Source: a virus
Direction: 5' to 3' (one strand)
Virus record (IMG/VR): IMGVR_UViG_3300020183_000128
Coordinates: 1 to 48,732 of that record
Length of the DNA: 48,732 nucleotides
This document shows positions 30,361 to 38,308 of this stretch, one piece after another. Position 1 is the first letter of the stretch. Each line of letters opens with the position of its first letter. The position numbers were made by a program, and so were the translations under genes. A model generated the notes under the pieces. That model was given only the letters and a program-made list of their open reading frames with translations. It was not told the origin of the DNA and did no database searches.

Positions 30361-31608
30361 ATGAGCGTTATTAACCTACCGCTAGTGCAGTTTGGTGAGT
30401 TTCAATCCATCACGCTCTTTGATTTAGAGACGCGCGGGCCGGGTACATATCGTGTTCCGCTTCAGGTGCGCGGAAACTCAATCCTGAGTTCTTTGCTTGT
30501 CACGGAAATCGCAATAGGCGCGACCGTCAAGGTCAACTATTTCCAGACAACATCGGGCAATGAGATTCAAGAGCGTTCCGAACTCGCAGGGCATACGATC
30601 AAAACCCTACCGAGCATGGATTCAGACACGATTATCGTCGCGCGGATGCACTTTAAGCCAATATGCGAAGTAATTATCGAAGGTGGTAACGTCAAGTTCG
30701 GTCTCATGTGTACGATGGTCTCGGCGTTTGCCTCCGATATCGAAAGCTCACTCTTTCGAGATCAGCAGTCGTTCATTGGTTCTGAGCGCGGTATCCCGCT
30801 GATTACGGTTGATGACGAGACCGATAGCTTTCGCTTTCTTCGTTCACGGAACGGTAAGATCATCACCTCAGAAAGCGAGGGCGAAGATTTCCACATTCAG
30901 CACTCTGATTCCGTGAATGGTGGAGAGAAAAAGACTATTATCGCGCATGAGTGTTTCTCTAAGGCACTTAAAATATCGCAAATCTTTGTCAGTGCGTTGG
31001 GTGACTTCAAGTTCGATGTGCGCGTCAACGGCAGACTGACTTCCGTATTGAGAACTTCTGAGAAGTGTCCCAACGGTAGCTTAACTTTGACTCCGTTCAA
31101 GATAGCTTCAAAGGGTTCTCTTGTTACAATCGACGCAGAACGCCTCACAGGAACCGGATTTCCGATCTGTGATGTATCATTGAGTGGATATGAATTTATC
31201 AAAGAGGTCTTGGAAGATATGTCGAGCCTTACAAAGATTGTATTCAACAGGTCAGGTGCGCTTATCATGCCATTCAAGGCCGTTGCTTGGGTGGATGACA
31301 ACTCTGTTACACTTGCAGACGCAGACGGTATCGGTGTTGCCGACTTTGCAGGGATCACTCAAGACGGAATCGCGCATCTTGGTTATGGGAAAATTCATAA
31401 ACTCGGTGAGGTTCCCGGCGCTCTCGTCGGATTCGGAGCAATTGCCGGTCAGCCTGTTTATCTTGGTGCTATCCCGGGCCAGATTACTCTCACGGCACCC
31501 ACTGAAGGCTCTATTTTCCGCATAGGTTTTGCAGAGCCGCCAAGTGGAGCACATAGTGGAGAGGCAACATCGCTGTTTATCGATCCACAAGTTATCTCTG
31601 AGGCGTAA
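30361..31608 (+). CDS. Head-associated structural protein with C-terminal beta domain
   Basis: 415 residues from the ATG at 30361 (GGAG five bases upstream). Beta-rich throughout, no motif of an enzyme. The last 110 residues (KAVAWVDDNSVTLADADG..., VYLGAIPGQITLTAP, FRIGFAEPP) resemble the C-terminal domain of the fibre at 31812-33344 and part of the tail fibre at 46984-48420. Its place straight after the capsid suggests a decoration or head-fibre protein. Confidence 0.65.
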   Translation: MSVINLPLVQFGEFQSITLFDLETRGPGTYRVPLQVRGNSILSSLLVTEIAIGATVKVNYFQTTSGNEIQERSELAGHTIKTLPSMDSDTIIVARMHFKPICEVIIEGGNVKFGLMCTMVSAFASDIESSLFRDQQSFIGSERGIPLITVDDETDSFRFLRSRNGKIITSESEGEDFHIQHSDSVNGGEKKTIIAHECFSKALKISQIFVSALGDFKFDVRVNGRLTSVLRTSEKCPNGSLTLTPFKIASKGSLVTIDAERLTGTGFPICDVSLSGYEFIKEVLEDMSSLTKIVFNRSGALIMPFKAVAWVDDNSVTLADADGIGVADFAGITQDGIAHLGYGKIHKLGEVPGALVGFGAIAGQPVYLGAIPGQITLTAPTEGSIFRIGFAEPPSGAHSGEATSLFIDPQVISEA

Positions 31609-31609
31609 A

Positions 31610-31807
31610 ATGAGTTCAGAAAGTCGCAAAATATTCATTGAAGGAAAGCCGGTGGAATCTATAAAAGATGACCAAAAATTGGCATCCTTTTTTGAGCAAT
31701 TTGATGATACCATCTTTAGAGTCGCTGAGAAAAAGTTCAATGCGATGTGCAAGAAGCATGAGACGAAGGCTACCATGACGATTTTAATTCGTTTTGAGGA
31801 GGAGTGA
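31610..31807 (+). CDS. Small head-region protein
   Basis: 65 residues, charged and helical (LASFFEQFDDTIFRVAEKKFNAMCKKHETK). GAGG lies six bases before the ATG, which is one base past the preceding stop. No family is recognised. It may be a chaperone for the adjacent fibre proteins, by position only. Confidence 0.6.
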   Translation: MSSESRKIFIEGKPVESIKDDQKLASFFEQFDDTIFRVAEKKFNAMCKKHETKATMTILIRFEEE

Positions 31808-31811
31808 GAAG

Positions 31812-33344
31812 ATGGCTACACAAAATTTTCAGTTAATTACCTGGGACGGACTCAAGCAGAAAAGGATTGATTCTGAATCTGCTGAGTTCAAGTTTGGCAA
31901 ACTGTCCGTTGGTGCATTGCCTGCAATCAGCGAAGTTGGCGGAAAGCTCGACTTCGGTGGTGCGGTCATCACGAACGTAGGCGCTCCTAGTGCTGCTGGT
32001 GACTTAACAACCAAAGCATACGTTGACGCGGCTGCTGCATCTGCTGGCTCTGCTGCTGTTGCAGGCGTACAAGCTGACCTCGACGCTCTCGAAGCTGCTT
32101 TTGCCCAAGAGCTTTTGGATCGCGCTTCTGGTGATTCGAGCACATTGTCATCTGCTGAAGCGTACACAGACCAAAAGATTTCTGAATTGATTGGAGCCGC
32201 TCCTGGTGCTCTGGACACTCTTAAAGAAATCGCTGACGCGCTTAACAACGATGCAAACATTGCTTCGACTCTGACAACTTCGATTGCTGCTGTTCAGGCA
32301 GAAGTCGATGCAGAAGAATCGGCTCGCGCTGCTGCAATTTCTGCTGAGCAATCTGCTCGTCAGACGGCTGTCTCGGCTCTTCAAAGCGACATCGACGCAG
32401 TTGAATCTTCGCTTAATAGCGAAATCAGCCGCGCTCAAGGCGCTGAAAGTGCTTTGGCTACTAGCATTACTGGCCTGCAAAGCGATTTGTCTGCTGAGTC
32501 TTCCGCTCGTCAGTCTGCTGATTCAACTCTCGACGGCAAAATCACGACTGAAAAGAATCGCGCAGAAGCCGCTGAAGCTAACTTGCAAGACGGAATTGAC
32601 GACGTTGCTGCTGACCTTGCTTCTGAAGAAGCTCGCGCATTGGCTGCCGAAGGTGCTCTCGACGGACGCTTGGACGTTCTGGAAGGCTCTGGCGCTGGTT
32701 CTGTCGCAAAAGCTCAAGCTGATGCTCAAACCTACGCCGACGGCAAGTTCTCCACAGAACAGTCACGCGCTCAGGCTGCTGAAGCTGGCCTCGCAAGCGA
32801 CATCGCTGATGTTGCATCTGACCTCGCTGCTGAAACCTCGGCTCGTGAGTCTGCAATCTCTGGCGTTCAAAGCTCAATCAGCACAGTGTCGTCTGGCCTC
32901 GCTCAAGAACTCGTTGACCGCGCTGCGGCTGTCTCGGCTGTTCAAGCTGAAGTTGACGCTCTTGAAGTTGTGGTCGATGGCCTGAACTTCATCAGCAAGA
33001 CAAACGCAAACGCTTCTGCTGTTGCTGCTGGCAAAGTGCTTTACATCAAGTCGAACGGTCAAGTTGACCTCGCTGACAAAGGCACAGACCTGTCGGACAG
33101 CGCATTGGTTATCGCTGGTCAGTCAATCGCTTCTGGCGTTGCTGGCAAAGTGGTCATCAAAGAAGGAACTGTCGTTGGTGGATTCTCTGGATTGGTTCCA
33201 GGCAAGAAATGCTTTGTTGGCGCTGCTGGTGCAGTCGTGCAAAGCTTGTCTGGATTCAGCAACGGAAACTCGGTCTATTGCGTAGGTCGTGCTATCTCTG
33301 CCACAGAGATTGCCTTCCAGCCTGTTTACGAGTTTGAATACTGA
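31812..33344 (+). CDS. Coiled-coil head fibre protein
   Basis: 510 residues. The N terminus (residues 1-75) ends with D-L-T-T-K-A-Y-V-D, a common trimeric-fibre start; a segment DQKISELIGAAPGALDTLKEIADALNND is common in phage fibres. Residues about 140-400 form a long Ala/Ser/Glu-rich heptad coiled coil. The C-terminal 110 residues are a beta domain shared with the neighbour at 30361. It is expected to be a trimer standing off the head surface, perhaps binding host or environmental surfaces. GGAGGAG precedes the start. Confidence 0.75.
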   Translation: MATQNFQLITWDGLKQKRIDSESAEFKFGKLSVGALPAISEVGGKLDFGGAVITNVGAPSAAGDLTTKAYVDAAAASAGSAAVAGVQADLDALEAAFAQELLDRASGDSSTLSSAEAYTDQKISELIGAAPGALDTLKEIADALNNDANIASTLTTSIAAVQAEVDAEESARAAAISAEQSARQTAVSALQSDIDAVESSLNSEISRAQGAESALATSITGLQSDLSAESSARQSADSTLDGKITTEKNRAEAAEANLQDGIDDVAADLASEEARALAAEGALDGRLDVLEGSGAGSVAKAQADAQTYADGKFSTEQSRAQAAEAGLASDIADVASDLAAETSARESAISGVQSSISTVSSGLAQELVDRAAAVSAVQAEVDALEVVVDGLNFISKTNANASAVAAGKVLYIKSNGQVDLADKGTDLSDSALVIAGQSIASGVAGKVVIKEGTVVGGFSGLVPGKKCFVGAAGAVVQSLSGFSNGNSVYCVGRAISATEIAFQPVYEFEY

Positions 33345-33350
33345 TAAACT

Positions 33351-33380
33351 GGGGAGCAGAGAAATCTGCTCACCTTTTTT
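33351..33380 (+). terminator. Rho-independent terminator after the head-fibre gene
   Basis: GGGGAGCAGA, loop GAAA, TCTGCTCACC with one mismatch, then six T. Confidence 0.88.
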
Positions 33381-33394
33381 CAAGGAATCAAACA

Positions 33395-34198
33395 ATGACT
33401 CAACGACTCATTGCGGTCGATGACATCACCGGCAAACGCAGTCTTATCGACGTGCCTGCCGGTGGAGGCATTGATCCAGACGTTCAATCATTCACGGAAA
33501 ATGGAACGTGGACAAAGCCAGCCGACTGCAAACAAGTGCGAGTCATCCTCATTGGCGGAGGCGGTGGTGGTGGCTCTGGAATGTATGCAACCACCGGCTC
33601 ACAATGCGGTGGCGCAGGTGGTTCCGGTGGCGCTTACATCGTCAAAGACTTTCTCGCTTCTGAATTGACATCGACTGTCGCTGTCACGGTCGGCACTGGA
33701 GGCGCTGGTGGCGCTGCTGTCTCAACCAACGGCTACAATGGCAAAGATGGCGCTGATGGAAACGCTACAACTTTTGGCTCATACGCAAAGGCTTTCGGTG
33801 GCAAAGGTGGCGCTGGAGGCTGTGAGTTTGTCTCAGGCCGCATGAACTTCTTTTTCTCTGAAGGCGGCGCTGCACAATCTGGTGGTGTCCGTGGTGGCGG
33901 AGGTTCTCTGCTTGCTGGACAATCCGCTGCCAATACCGTGAACGCTCCTTCATCCGGAGGCGCTGGTGGAGGAATCATCACAACGTCTCAAGCAGGTGGT
34001 TCTGGTGGCACTGCTGATATCGGTCCCGGTGGTTCAGGTGGCTCTGGTGGATATTCTCGCGCCACAGGTGCCGGTGATTCTGGCATCGCTGGCTCAGTGA
34101 ACGGTGGCGGTGGAGGAGGCGGAGGTGCTTCCAAAGGAACTGCTTCCGGAGCAGGCGGAAATGGCGCTAGAGGCATTTGTATCGTTATCGCTTATTGA
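33395..34198 (+). CDS. Glycine-rich adhesin-like protein
   Basis: 267 residues. After a 30-residue N-terminal part, SFTENGTWTKPADCKQVRVILIGGGGGGG begins a domain almost wholly of Gly-rich runs separated by short strands, ending ARGICIVIAY. This is the plan of Gly-rich phage tip and fibre domains, in which parallel polyglycine helices pack and the exposed loops bind receptors. It is encoded between head-fibre and connector genes, so it probably caps a head fibre instead of the tail. The repeats leave the coding sequence rich in GGTGGC. Confidence 0.75.
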   Translation: MTQRLIAVDDITGKRSLIDVPAGGGIDPDVQSFTENGTWTKPADCKQVRVILIGGGGGGGSGMYATTGSQCGGAGGSGGAYIVKDFLASELTSTVAVTVGTGGAGGAAVSTNGYNGKDGADGNATTFGSYAKAFGGKGGAGGCEFVSGRMNFFFSEGGAAQSGGVRGGGGSLLAGQSAANTVNAPSSGGAGGGIITTSQAGGSGGTADIGPGGSGGSGGYSRATGAGDSGIAGSVNGGGGGGGGASKGTASGAGGNGARGICIVIAY

Positions 34199-34206
34199 GG
34201 TGGCAA

Positions 34207-34461
34207 ATGAAGAAGCTGAAATACTGCGGTCCAGAAGATCATATCGTTGTCTTCCTTGAACATGGTGCAGTGAAATTCAAAAAAAATGAAGTCAAAGAAA
34301 TCTCGGATGTATTCGCTCCGAAGGTTCTTGCTATTCAAGGTCACAAGTTCGAGATCTTTGAAGAACCAAAACAAATTCAAGCCGAGGCAAAAGTTCTTCC
34401 CGTGAGGGCGAGGAATCGTCAATTGCCGAAAGCAGAGGTGAAGGATGGCTCTGAACTCTAA
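34207..34461 (+). CDS. Small head-region protein
   Basis: 84 residues; GAGG six bases before the ATG. A beta-rich N-terminal half (DHIVVFLEHGAVKFKKNEVKEI) and a basic tail. It lies before the connector genes, where some phages encode small head-completion proteins. No family is recognised. It overlaps the next gene by 17 bases. Confidence 0.6.
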   Translation: MKKLKYCGPEDHIVVFLEHGAVKFKKNEVKEISDVFAPKVLAIQGHKFEIFEEPKQIQAEAKVLPVRARNRQLPKAEVKDGSEL

Positions 34462-35068
34462 TGCTCTTGTCACGGTCGCAAATGTAAAGGTGCATCTGGA
34501 CATTCCTAGCGCCGACGTGAGCCAAGACGCCAAGATTGAGCTTTACATCAATACCGCGAGCGAGCGTATTGAACGCCATCTCGACCGTAAGCTGATTTAT
34601 CAACAACATACAGAGCGTCAGGACGGACGTGGTTCTGACAGAGTTATGCTCAAGCATTATCCTGCTCAGAAGCCGAATCAAGTCTTTGACGATCCATCGT
34701 GGGATTTTTTGACCCCGATTGCCATAGCTGACTACGATATTGAAGACGCGGGCGTTGTCGTTTTGAGAAGGGCGCGCTTTCAGCGTTCCAATCTCAACGT
34801 CAAGGTCGTCTACAATGCAGGATATAAGAGTATCGTGGCTCCTGGCTCGGGGCCGGACTTGCCAGCAGACTTGCAACACGCCTGCATATTGCTTGTCGAA
34901 TGGATGTATCAAATGCGAGCCGACCGTAGGCTTGGCGTCAAAGGCAAGGCTAAGAATCAGGAGAATATCAGCTTTACGCAGGGTATGCCTGCGGAGGTTG
35001 TGGAGCTTCTTGATCCGCATCGTCGGATCGATGCGCCGCTAACACCCGCCTCTGTTGGTAATGTCTGA
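34445..35068 (+). CDS. Head-tail connector (HK97 gp6-like adaptor)
   Basis: 207 residues. The N terminus (NALVTVANVKVHLDIPSADVSQDAKIELYINTASERIERHL) is the helical bundle of gp6-type adaptors, followed by a beta insertion and a helix with LPADLQHACILLVEWMYQM, the usual C-terminal helix. It joins the portal to the neck as a ring. GAGGTG precedes the ATG; its stop overlaps the next start by one base. Confidence 0.82.
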   Translation: MALNSNALVTVANVKVHLDIPSADVSQDAKIELYINTASERIERHLDRKLIYQQHTERQDGRGSDRVMLKHYPAQKPNQVFDDPSWDFLTPIAIADYDIEDAGVVVLRRARFQRSNLNVKVVYNAGYKSIVAPGSGPDLPADLQHACILLVEWMYQMRADRRLGVKGKAKNQENISFTQGMPAEVVELLDPHRRIDAPLTPASVGNV

Positions 35069-35565
35069 TGGCAAAGGTTGAGTTTAAGCGCATAGAGCTT
35101 CTCGAACGCCGCCTCGATGCACTTGTTTCACGGGAAACAATCAACACGGCTGGCGAGCGAATTGGTATGTATGTCACCGGACAAATGAAGACCAATGCAA
35201 TTAGACAGAGAATCGGTAATGAAGGCGGCGGATACGGGAATACGGTCAATGCAATCAATCATCAAGTTCGATCATTGCGCGGTAAGACGATTGTCGAGGC
35301 TGGTGTCTATGGCCTTTTTTATGCCCGCTTCCATGAATACGGTACTCAAAACCTCAAACGCACCAATCCTTCACGGATTCTGTATCGTATCCTTGAGAAC
35401 TACAAAACATTGGGTCTTTTGAAGGGTCCGGGTGGCGGCAAGGGTGTCTTTGATATCAAGACAGGCCGGTTGAAAGAGCGACCCTTTATTAGACCTGCCG
35501 TGAACGATAATATTGACACGATCCTTCAGATATTGCGCGAGGAGATGAACAATGCCGGTCGCTAA
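35068..35565 (+). CDS. HK97 gp10-like neck/tail morphogenesis protein
   Basis: 165 residues. The pattern YARFHEYGT in the middle and ERPFIRPAV near the C terminus is the signature of the gp10-like family. These proteins lie at the head-tail interface. The order adaptor, gp10-like, tail completion is standard for this virion type. It overlaps the next gene by 14 bases. Confidence 0.82.
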   Translation: MAKVEFKRIELLERRLDALVSRETINTAGERIGMYVTGQMKTNAIRQRIGNEGGGYGNTVNAINHQVRSLRGKTIVEAGVYGLFYARFHEYGTQNLKRTNPSRILYRILENYKTLGLLKGPGGGKGVFDIKTGRLKERPFIRPAVNDNIDTILQILREEMNNAGR

Positions 35566-35992
35566 TGATTCACAAATCCTCGACGCGATTGAGAACCAGA
35601 TCAAAACATTGGCGTGGGTTAAGAAGGTCGAGAGCGAAAATATCCGCCTTGAGTTCTCTGAGATACATGACCATGAGGTTCCCTACGTTCAGATCTATGA
35701 CAATGGGCAGACTTTCACCCATCAACGCGGTGAGGTGCTCGTAAACTGGCAAATAGCGGTCGAACTTGCGCTCAAATCAAGTTCTCTCAGCGCCGTGAAC
35801 ATGAGAACCCTGCTTGATAAGCGTCAGGAAATTGAGCAAGTCATCGGGTCGAACCCCAATCTCGGCATCCCCGGCGTTATTCATGTACTCTATGTTCAGA
35901 ATACGCCCGATCTGAACTTGGTTCGGCCATTCTATACGACCACTTTGCTCTTTAGCGTTCAGTACCGGAAGAAGTACGTTAGCGAGTGTTAA
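35552..35992 (+). CDS. Tail completion (terminator) protein
   Basis: 146 residues, a mixed alpha/beta fold with an N-terminal helix and a long beta hairpin (VPYVQIYDNGQTFTHQRGEVLVNWQIAVELAL) and a C-terminal strand (FYTTTLLFSVQYRKKY). This and its position between gp10-like and tail tube genes support a tail-terminator ring protein like HK97 gp11/lambda gpU. Homology is by pattern only. Confidence 0.7.
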   Translation: MPVANDSQILDAIENQIKTLAWVKKVESENIRLEFSEIHDHEVPYVQIYDNGQTFTHQRGEVLVNWQIAVELALKSSSLSAVNMRTLLDKRQEIEQVIGSNPNLGIPGVIHVLYVQNTPDLNLVRPFYTTTLLFSVQYRKKYVSEC

Positions 35993-36065
35993 GTGTGATA
36001 CATTTTTGTTTGTAAACCGCCTCAAGGACTGAGCGGATGAAATATCGCTAAGGAAGGATTTTGAA

Positions 36066-37304
36066 ATGGCTAAGAATTACGCATCAATTTATGCCAATAC
36101 AGGTGATAGCTCCTCGCTCAATCAGCGTTTCTTTGTGAAGCAAGAAGGCGCTCGTGGAGTCATGGCCGTTCCTGCGGCTGCTGACTACTTCTTCGCTCTT
36201 GCTGGTGGTTCTTTGAACTTCAGCCAACCGATTGAATCAAGCGCACACCGCTCAGGCCGCCACAACAACAACACCATTAAGCAGAAGAAGGCTCTTGAGT
36301 GGTCTTTGCCTACCTACGTCAACATCGACACGGCTGCGGCTCAAGGAACGGCTGAACTTGAAGGCGCTTTGCGCGTCCTTTGGAAGTCTGTCCTCGGAAA
36401 AGAAAGCGTTCCGGGCGCAGTTGTTTATGATTCAAGCGAAGATCCAAGCATTACTTTTACGATGTTTGAAGTTGGCGACAAGTTCTGCAAGCAAGCGCGC
36501 GGATTGTTCTGTGACTCCGTTGAAATCTCGCTTCCCGGTGACGGCCAATCACAGTTGAATTGGTCGGGCATGGGCGTTGAGAGCTACCTTGTCGGAATCG
36601 GCAAATCGACCGTGAACAATAGCGGTGGCAATACTGTCACAGTGCAAGTTGGCGAAGGAAAACAATTCCCTGTTGGCGGCCTCGTAATGATCATTGAAGC
36701 AGACGGCTCAACCCGTTCGGCTGATACAGCCGCAGGTTCGGCTCGTAAGATTACAAGCGTTGCTGGCGATGTTGTGACACTTGACGGCGCTGCTCTCGCT
36801 GACGCTGATGGCTCCGGCACTCCAGTCTATCTTTGCTATTACGAGCCAGTCATGGCTGGAACAGAGGGAATCGACAACCCACAGACAGGCTTGGTTGGTA
36901 CATTCACATCGGCTTCGATCCCCGGAACACCCTGTGTCCGTTCGGCGACCATCACAATCGCGAACGGCCATGAGATTGTGAACTATTGTTGGGGTCATGA
37001 CTCGGCTTCTGGTTCGATTTTTGTTCCTGCAAGCCGTTTGGAAGTGGACGTGTCGATTGAGTTGAACCTCAATAAAGACACGGTGGCGTTCTATAACGCC
37101 GTTCAGCAGTTTGAGGCTCAGGACTTGAACTTCAAATTGGGTGATGCAGCAGGTCGTCATCTTGAGATTGACCTGCCCAAGTGCATCTTCCAAGTTCCTT
37201 CCATCTCGATCCCGGACACGGGGAGCATTCCCATTTCGTTTGAGGGCAAGGCATATCAGACAGCTCTCGACCAAGCCGACGAGTGCGTAGTGAAATACGC
37301 CTAA
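36066..37304 (+). CDS. Major tail (tube) protein with inserted domain
   Basis: 412 residues. Segments such as VEISLPGDGQSQLNWSGMG and the C-terminal strand pairs fit a tail-tube protein, which forms the hollow tube of hexameric rings. The chain is longer than the usual 200-300 residues; residues about 180-270 (VNNSGGNTVTVQVGEGKQFPVGGLVMIIEADG) look like an inserted beta domain that would decorate the tube. AAGGAAGG lies upstream and a strong terminator downstream, both typical of the abundantly made tube. Confidence 0.8.
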   Translation: MAKNYASIYANTGDSSSLNQRFFVKQEGARGVMAVPAAADYFFALAGGSLNFSQPIESSAHRSGRHNNNTIKQKKALEWSLPTYVNIDTAAAQGTAELEGALRVLWKSVLGKESVPGAVVYDSSEDPSITFTMFEVGDKFCKQARGLFCDSVEISLPGDGQSQLNWSGMGVESYLVGIGKSTVNNSGGNTVTVQVGEGKQFPVGGLVMIIEADGSTRSADTAAGSARKITSVAGDVVTLDGAALADADGSGTPVYLCYYEPVMAGTEGIDNPQTGLVGTFTSASIPGTPCVRSATITIANGHEIVNYCWGHDSASGSIFVPASRLEVDVSIELNLNKDTVAFYNAVQQFEAQDLNFKLGDAAGRHLEIDLPKCIFQVPSISIPDTGSIPISFEGKAYQTALDQADECVVKYA

Positions 37305-37342
37305 TGTGATATGCTCCATAAGTGACTCCAATGAACGGTTGA

Positions 37343-37373
37343 GAGCCTCCGCGATTGCGGGGGTTCTTTTTTT
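37343..37373 (+). terminator. Rho-independent terminator after the tail-tube gene
   Basis: GAGCCTCCGC, loop GATT, GCGGGGGTTC (ten pairs counting G-T), then seven T. Confidence 0.9.
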
Positions 37374-37409
37374 GGCATAAATTGATTCATCGCCAGGAAA
37401 GGAGATGCA

Positions 37410-37874
37410 ATGGCAATCAAGTTCGCCAGCCCACAGGATATGGTTTTCAAGTTCATTTCTTCTAAGGACGACGCTGTACGCTGCTCGACAGAGGATTATG
37501 CAAAGTACATGGAGAGCCTTGATGAGTCGCTCTTAAACCTCAATCCCGAGGTTCAACCCACGCGCTTTATTTTATCTTTAAGCACGAAGATAAAAGATGT
37601 TCTCTCAGCCAAGGATTCTTTGGCCGGGATTGCAATGAAGGCTCAGAATACGGGCGAAATGCCCATCTATAGTCTCATGTTTGCTCAGGTTCGCGTGGCC
37701 ATCCAAGATATTGTCACGGGTGACGTGAGCGAAATGAAGCGCGGTCCTGATGGACTTATCTCTGACGAGATTATGGTCTCTCTTGCAGCTTCAGATATCT
37801 TGCCCGAATTGTTCACGGCCCTACAGAACAAACAGAAGTTTTCAGTTGATTCTGGCTTGGTAAAAAAAAGCTAA
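37410..37874 (+). CDS. Tail assembly chaperone, short form (gpG-like)
   Basis: 154 residues, mostly helical with an acidic middle, no catalytic motif. Position between the tail-tube and tape-measure genes identifies it as the first tail assembly chaperone. The last codons run GTA AAA AAA AGC TAA, so a ribosome may slip on the A run and continue in the -1 frame (see 37410-38308). The chaperones bind the tape measure and recruit tube subunits, and they leave the finished tail. GGAG precedes the ATG. Confidence 0.85.
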   Translation: MAIKFASPQDMVFKFISSKDDAVRCSTEDYAKYMESLDESLLNLNPEVQPTRFILSLSTKIKDVLSAKDSLAGIAMKAQNTGEMPIYSLMFAQVRVAIQDIVTGDVSEMKRGPDGLISDEIMVSLAASDILPELFTALQNKQKFSVDSGLVKKS

Positions 37875-38308
37875 GCGCAATCATTGAACTTAACTACGCA
37901 GATTGGGCGGCGCTTCAAAAAGAAGGCCGCTCTTTTGATTGCACCACATGCAAAGTCCAAAAATTAAGACGCTGCCGTGAAGACAGATGGGATTTTGACG
38001 AGAAGGATGGGTCGATCTGGCCTATGTATGTTCACAAAGGCGGAGAGCTATACGGTTTTTGTCCCGCCAAGGCAACTTGGGATGGACAGACCATGAACCT
38101 ATTCCGTATCCTTCATGTGGCGTCAGAAACCGGAGCAATGTGGGACGATGGGCCATTATCCGAACAACCGGATTGGTTCGTGGATGTGTTATCATGGTTC
38201 CTGACAAAGCATGATTTTGCTAAGTTTCAAACTAAGGCAAGGATGGTCTTAGGCGACGGGAAGAAAGAGTCTTCTACAGCGCCAAAATCAACTTCAAGGA
38301 AGAAATAA
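37410..38308 (+). CDS. Tail assembly chaperone, frameshifted long form (gpGT-like)
   Basis: Made by -1 slippage: join 37410-37868 with 37868-38308, giving about 299 residues. The T-like part begins KLSAIIELNYADWAAL and contains a Cys cluster (CTTC...RRC, later FCPAK) that may bind zinc, followed by LFRILHVASETGAMW and a basic tail. Lambda and many siphoviruses make the same pair of chaperones this way. The frame lacks an upstream start and would otherwise leave 150 bases uncoded, which supports the shift. It overlaps the tape-measure start by one base. Confidence 0.8.
37862..37868 (+). other. Slippery heptamer for programmed -1 frameshift
   Basis: A AAA AAA, within a run of eight A at 37862-37869, immediately before AGC and the stop of the short chaperone. 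Slippage by one base leads to AAG CTA AGC and an open frame to 38308 with no start codon of its own until 38024. Confidence 0.85.

Noticed and set aside
32284-32985. Leu-rich plus-strand frame of 233 codons
   Set aside because: Frame-shifted shadow of the Ala/Ser/Glu coiled-coil repeats of the head fibre.
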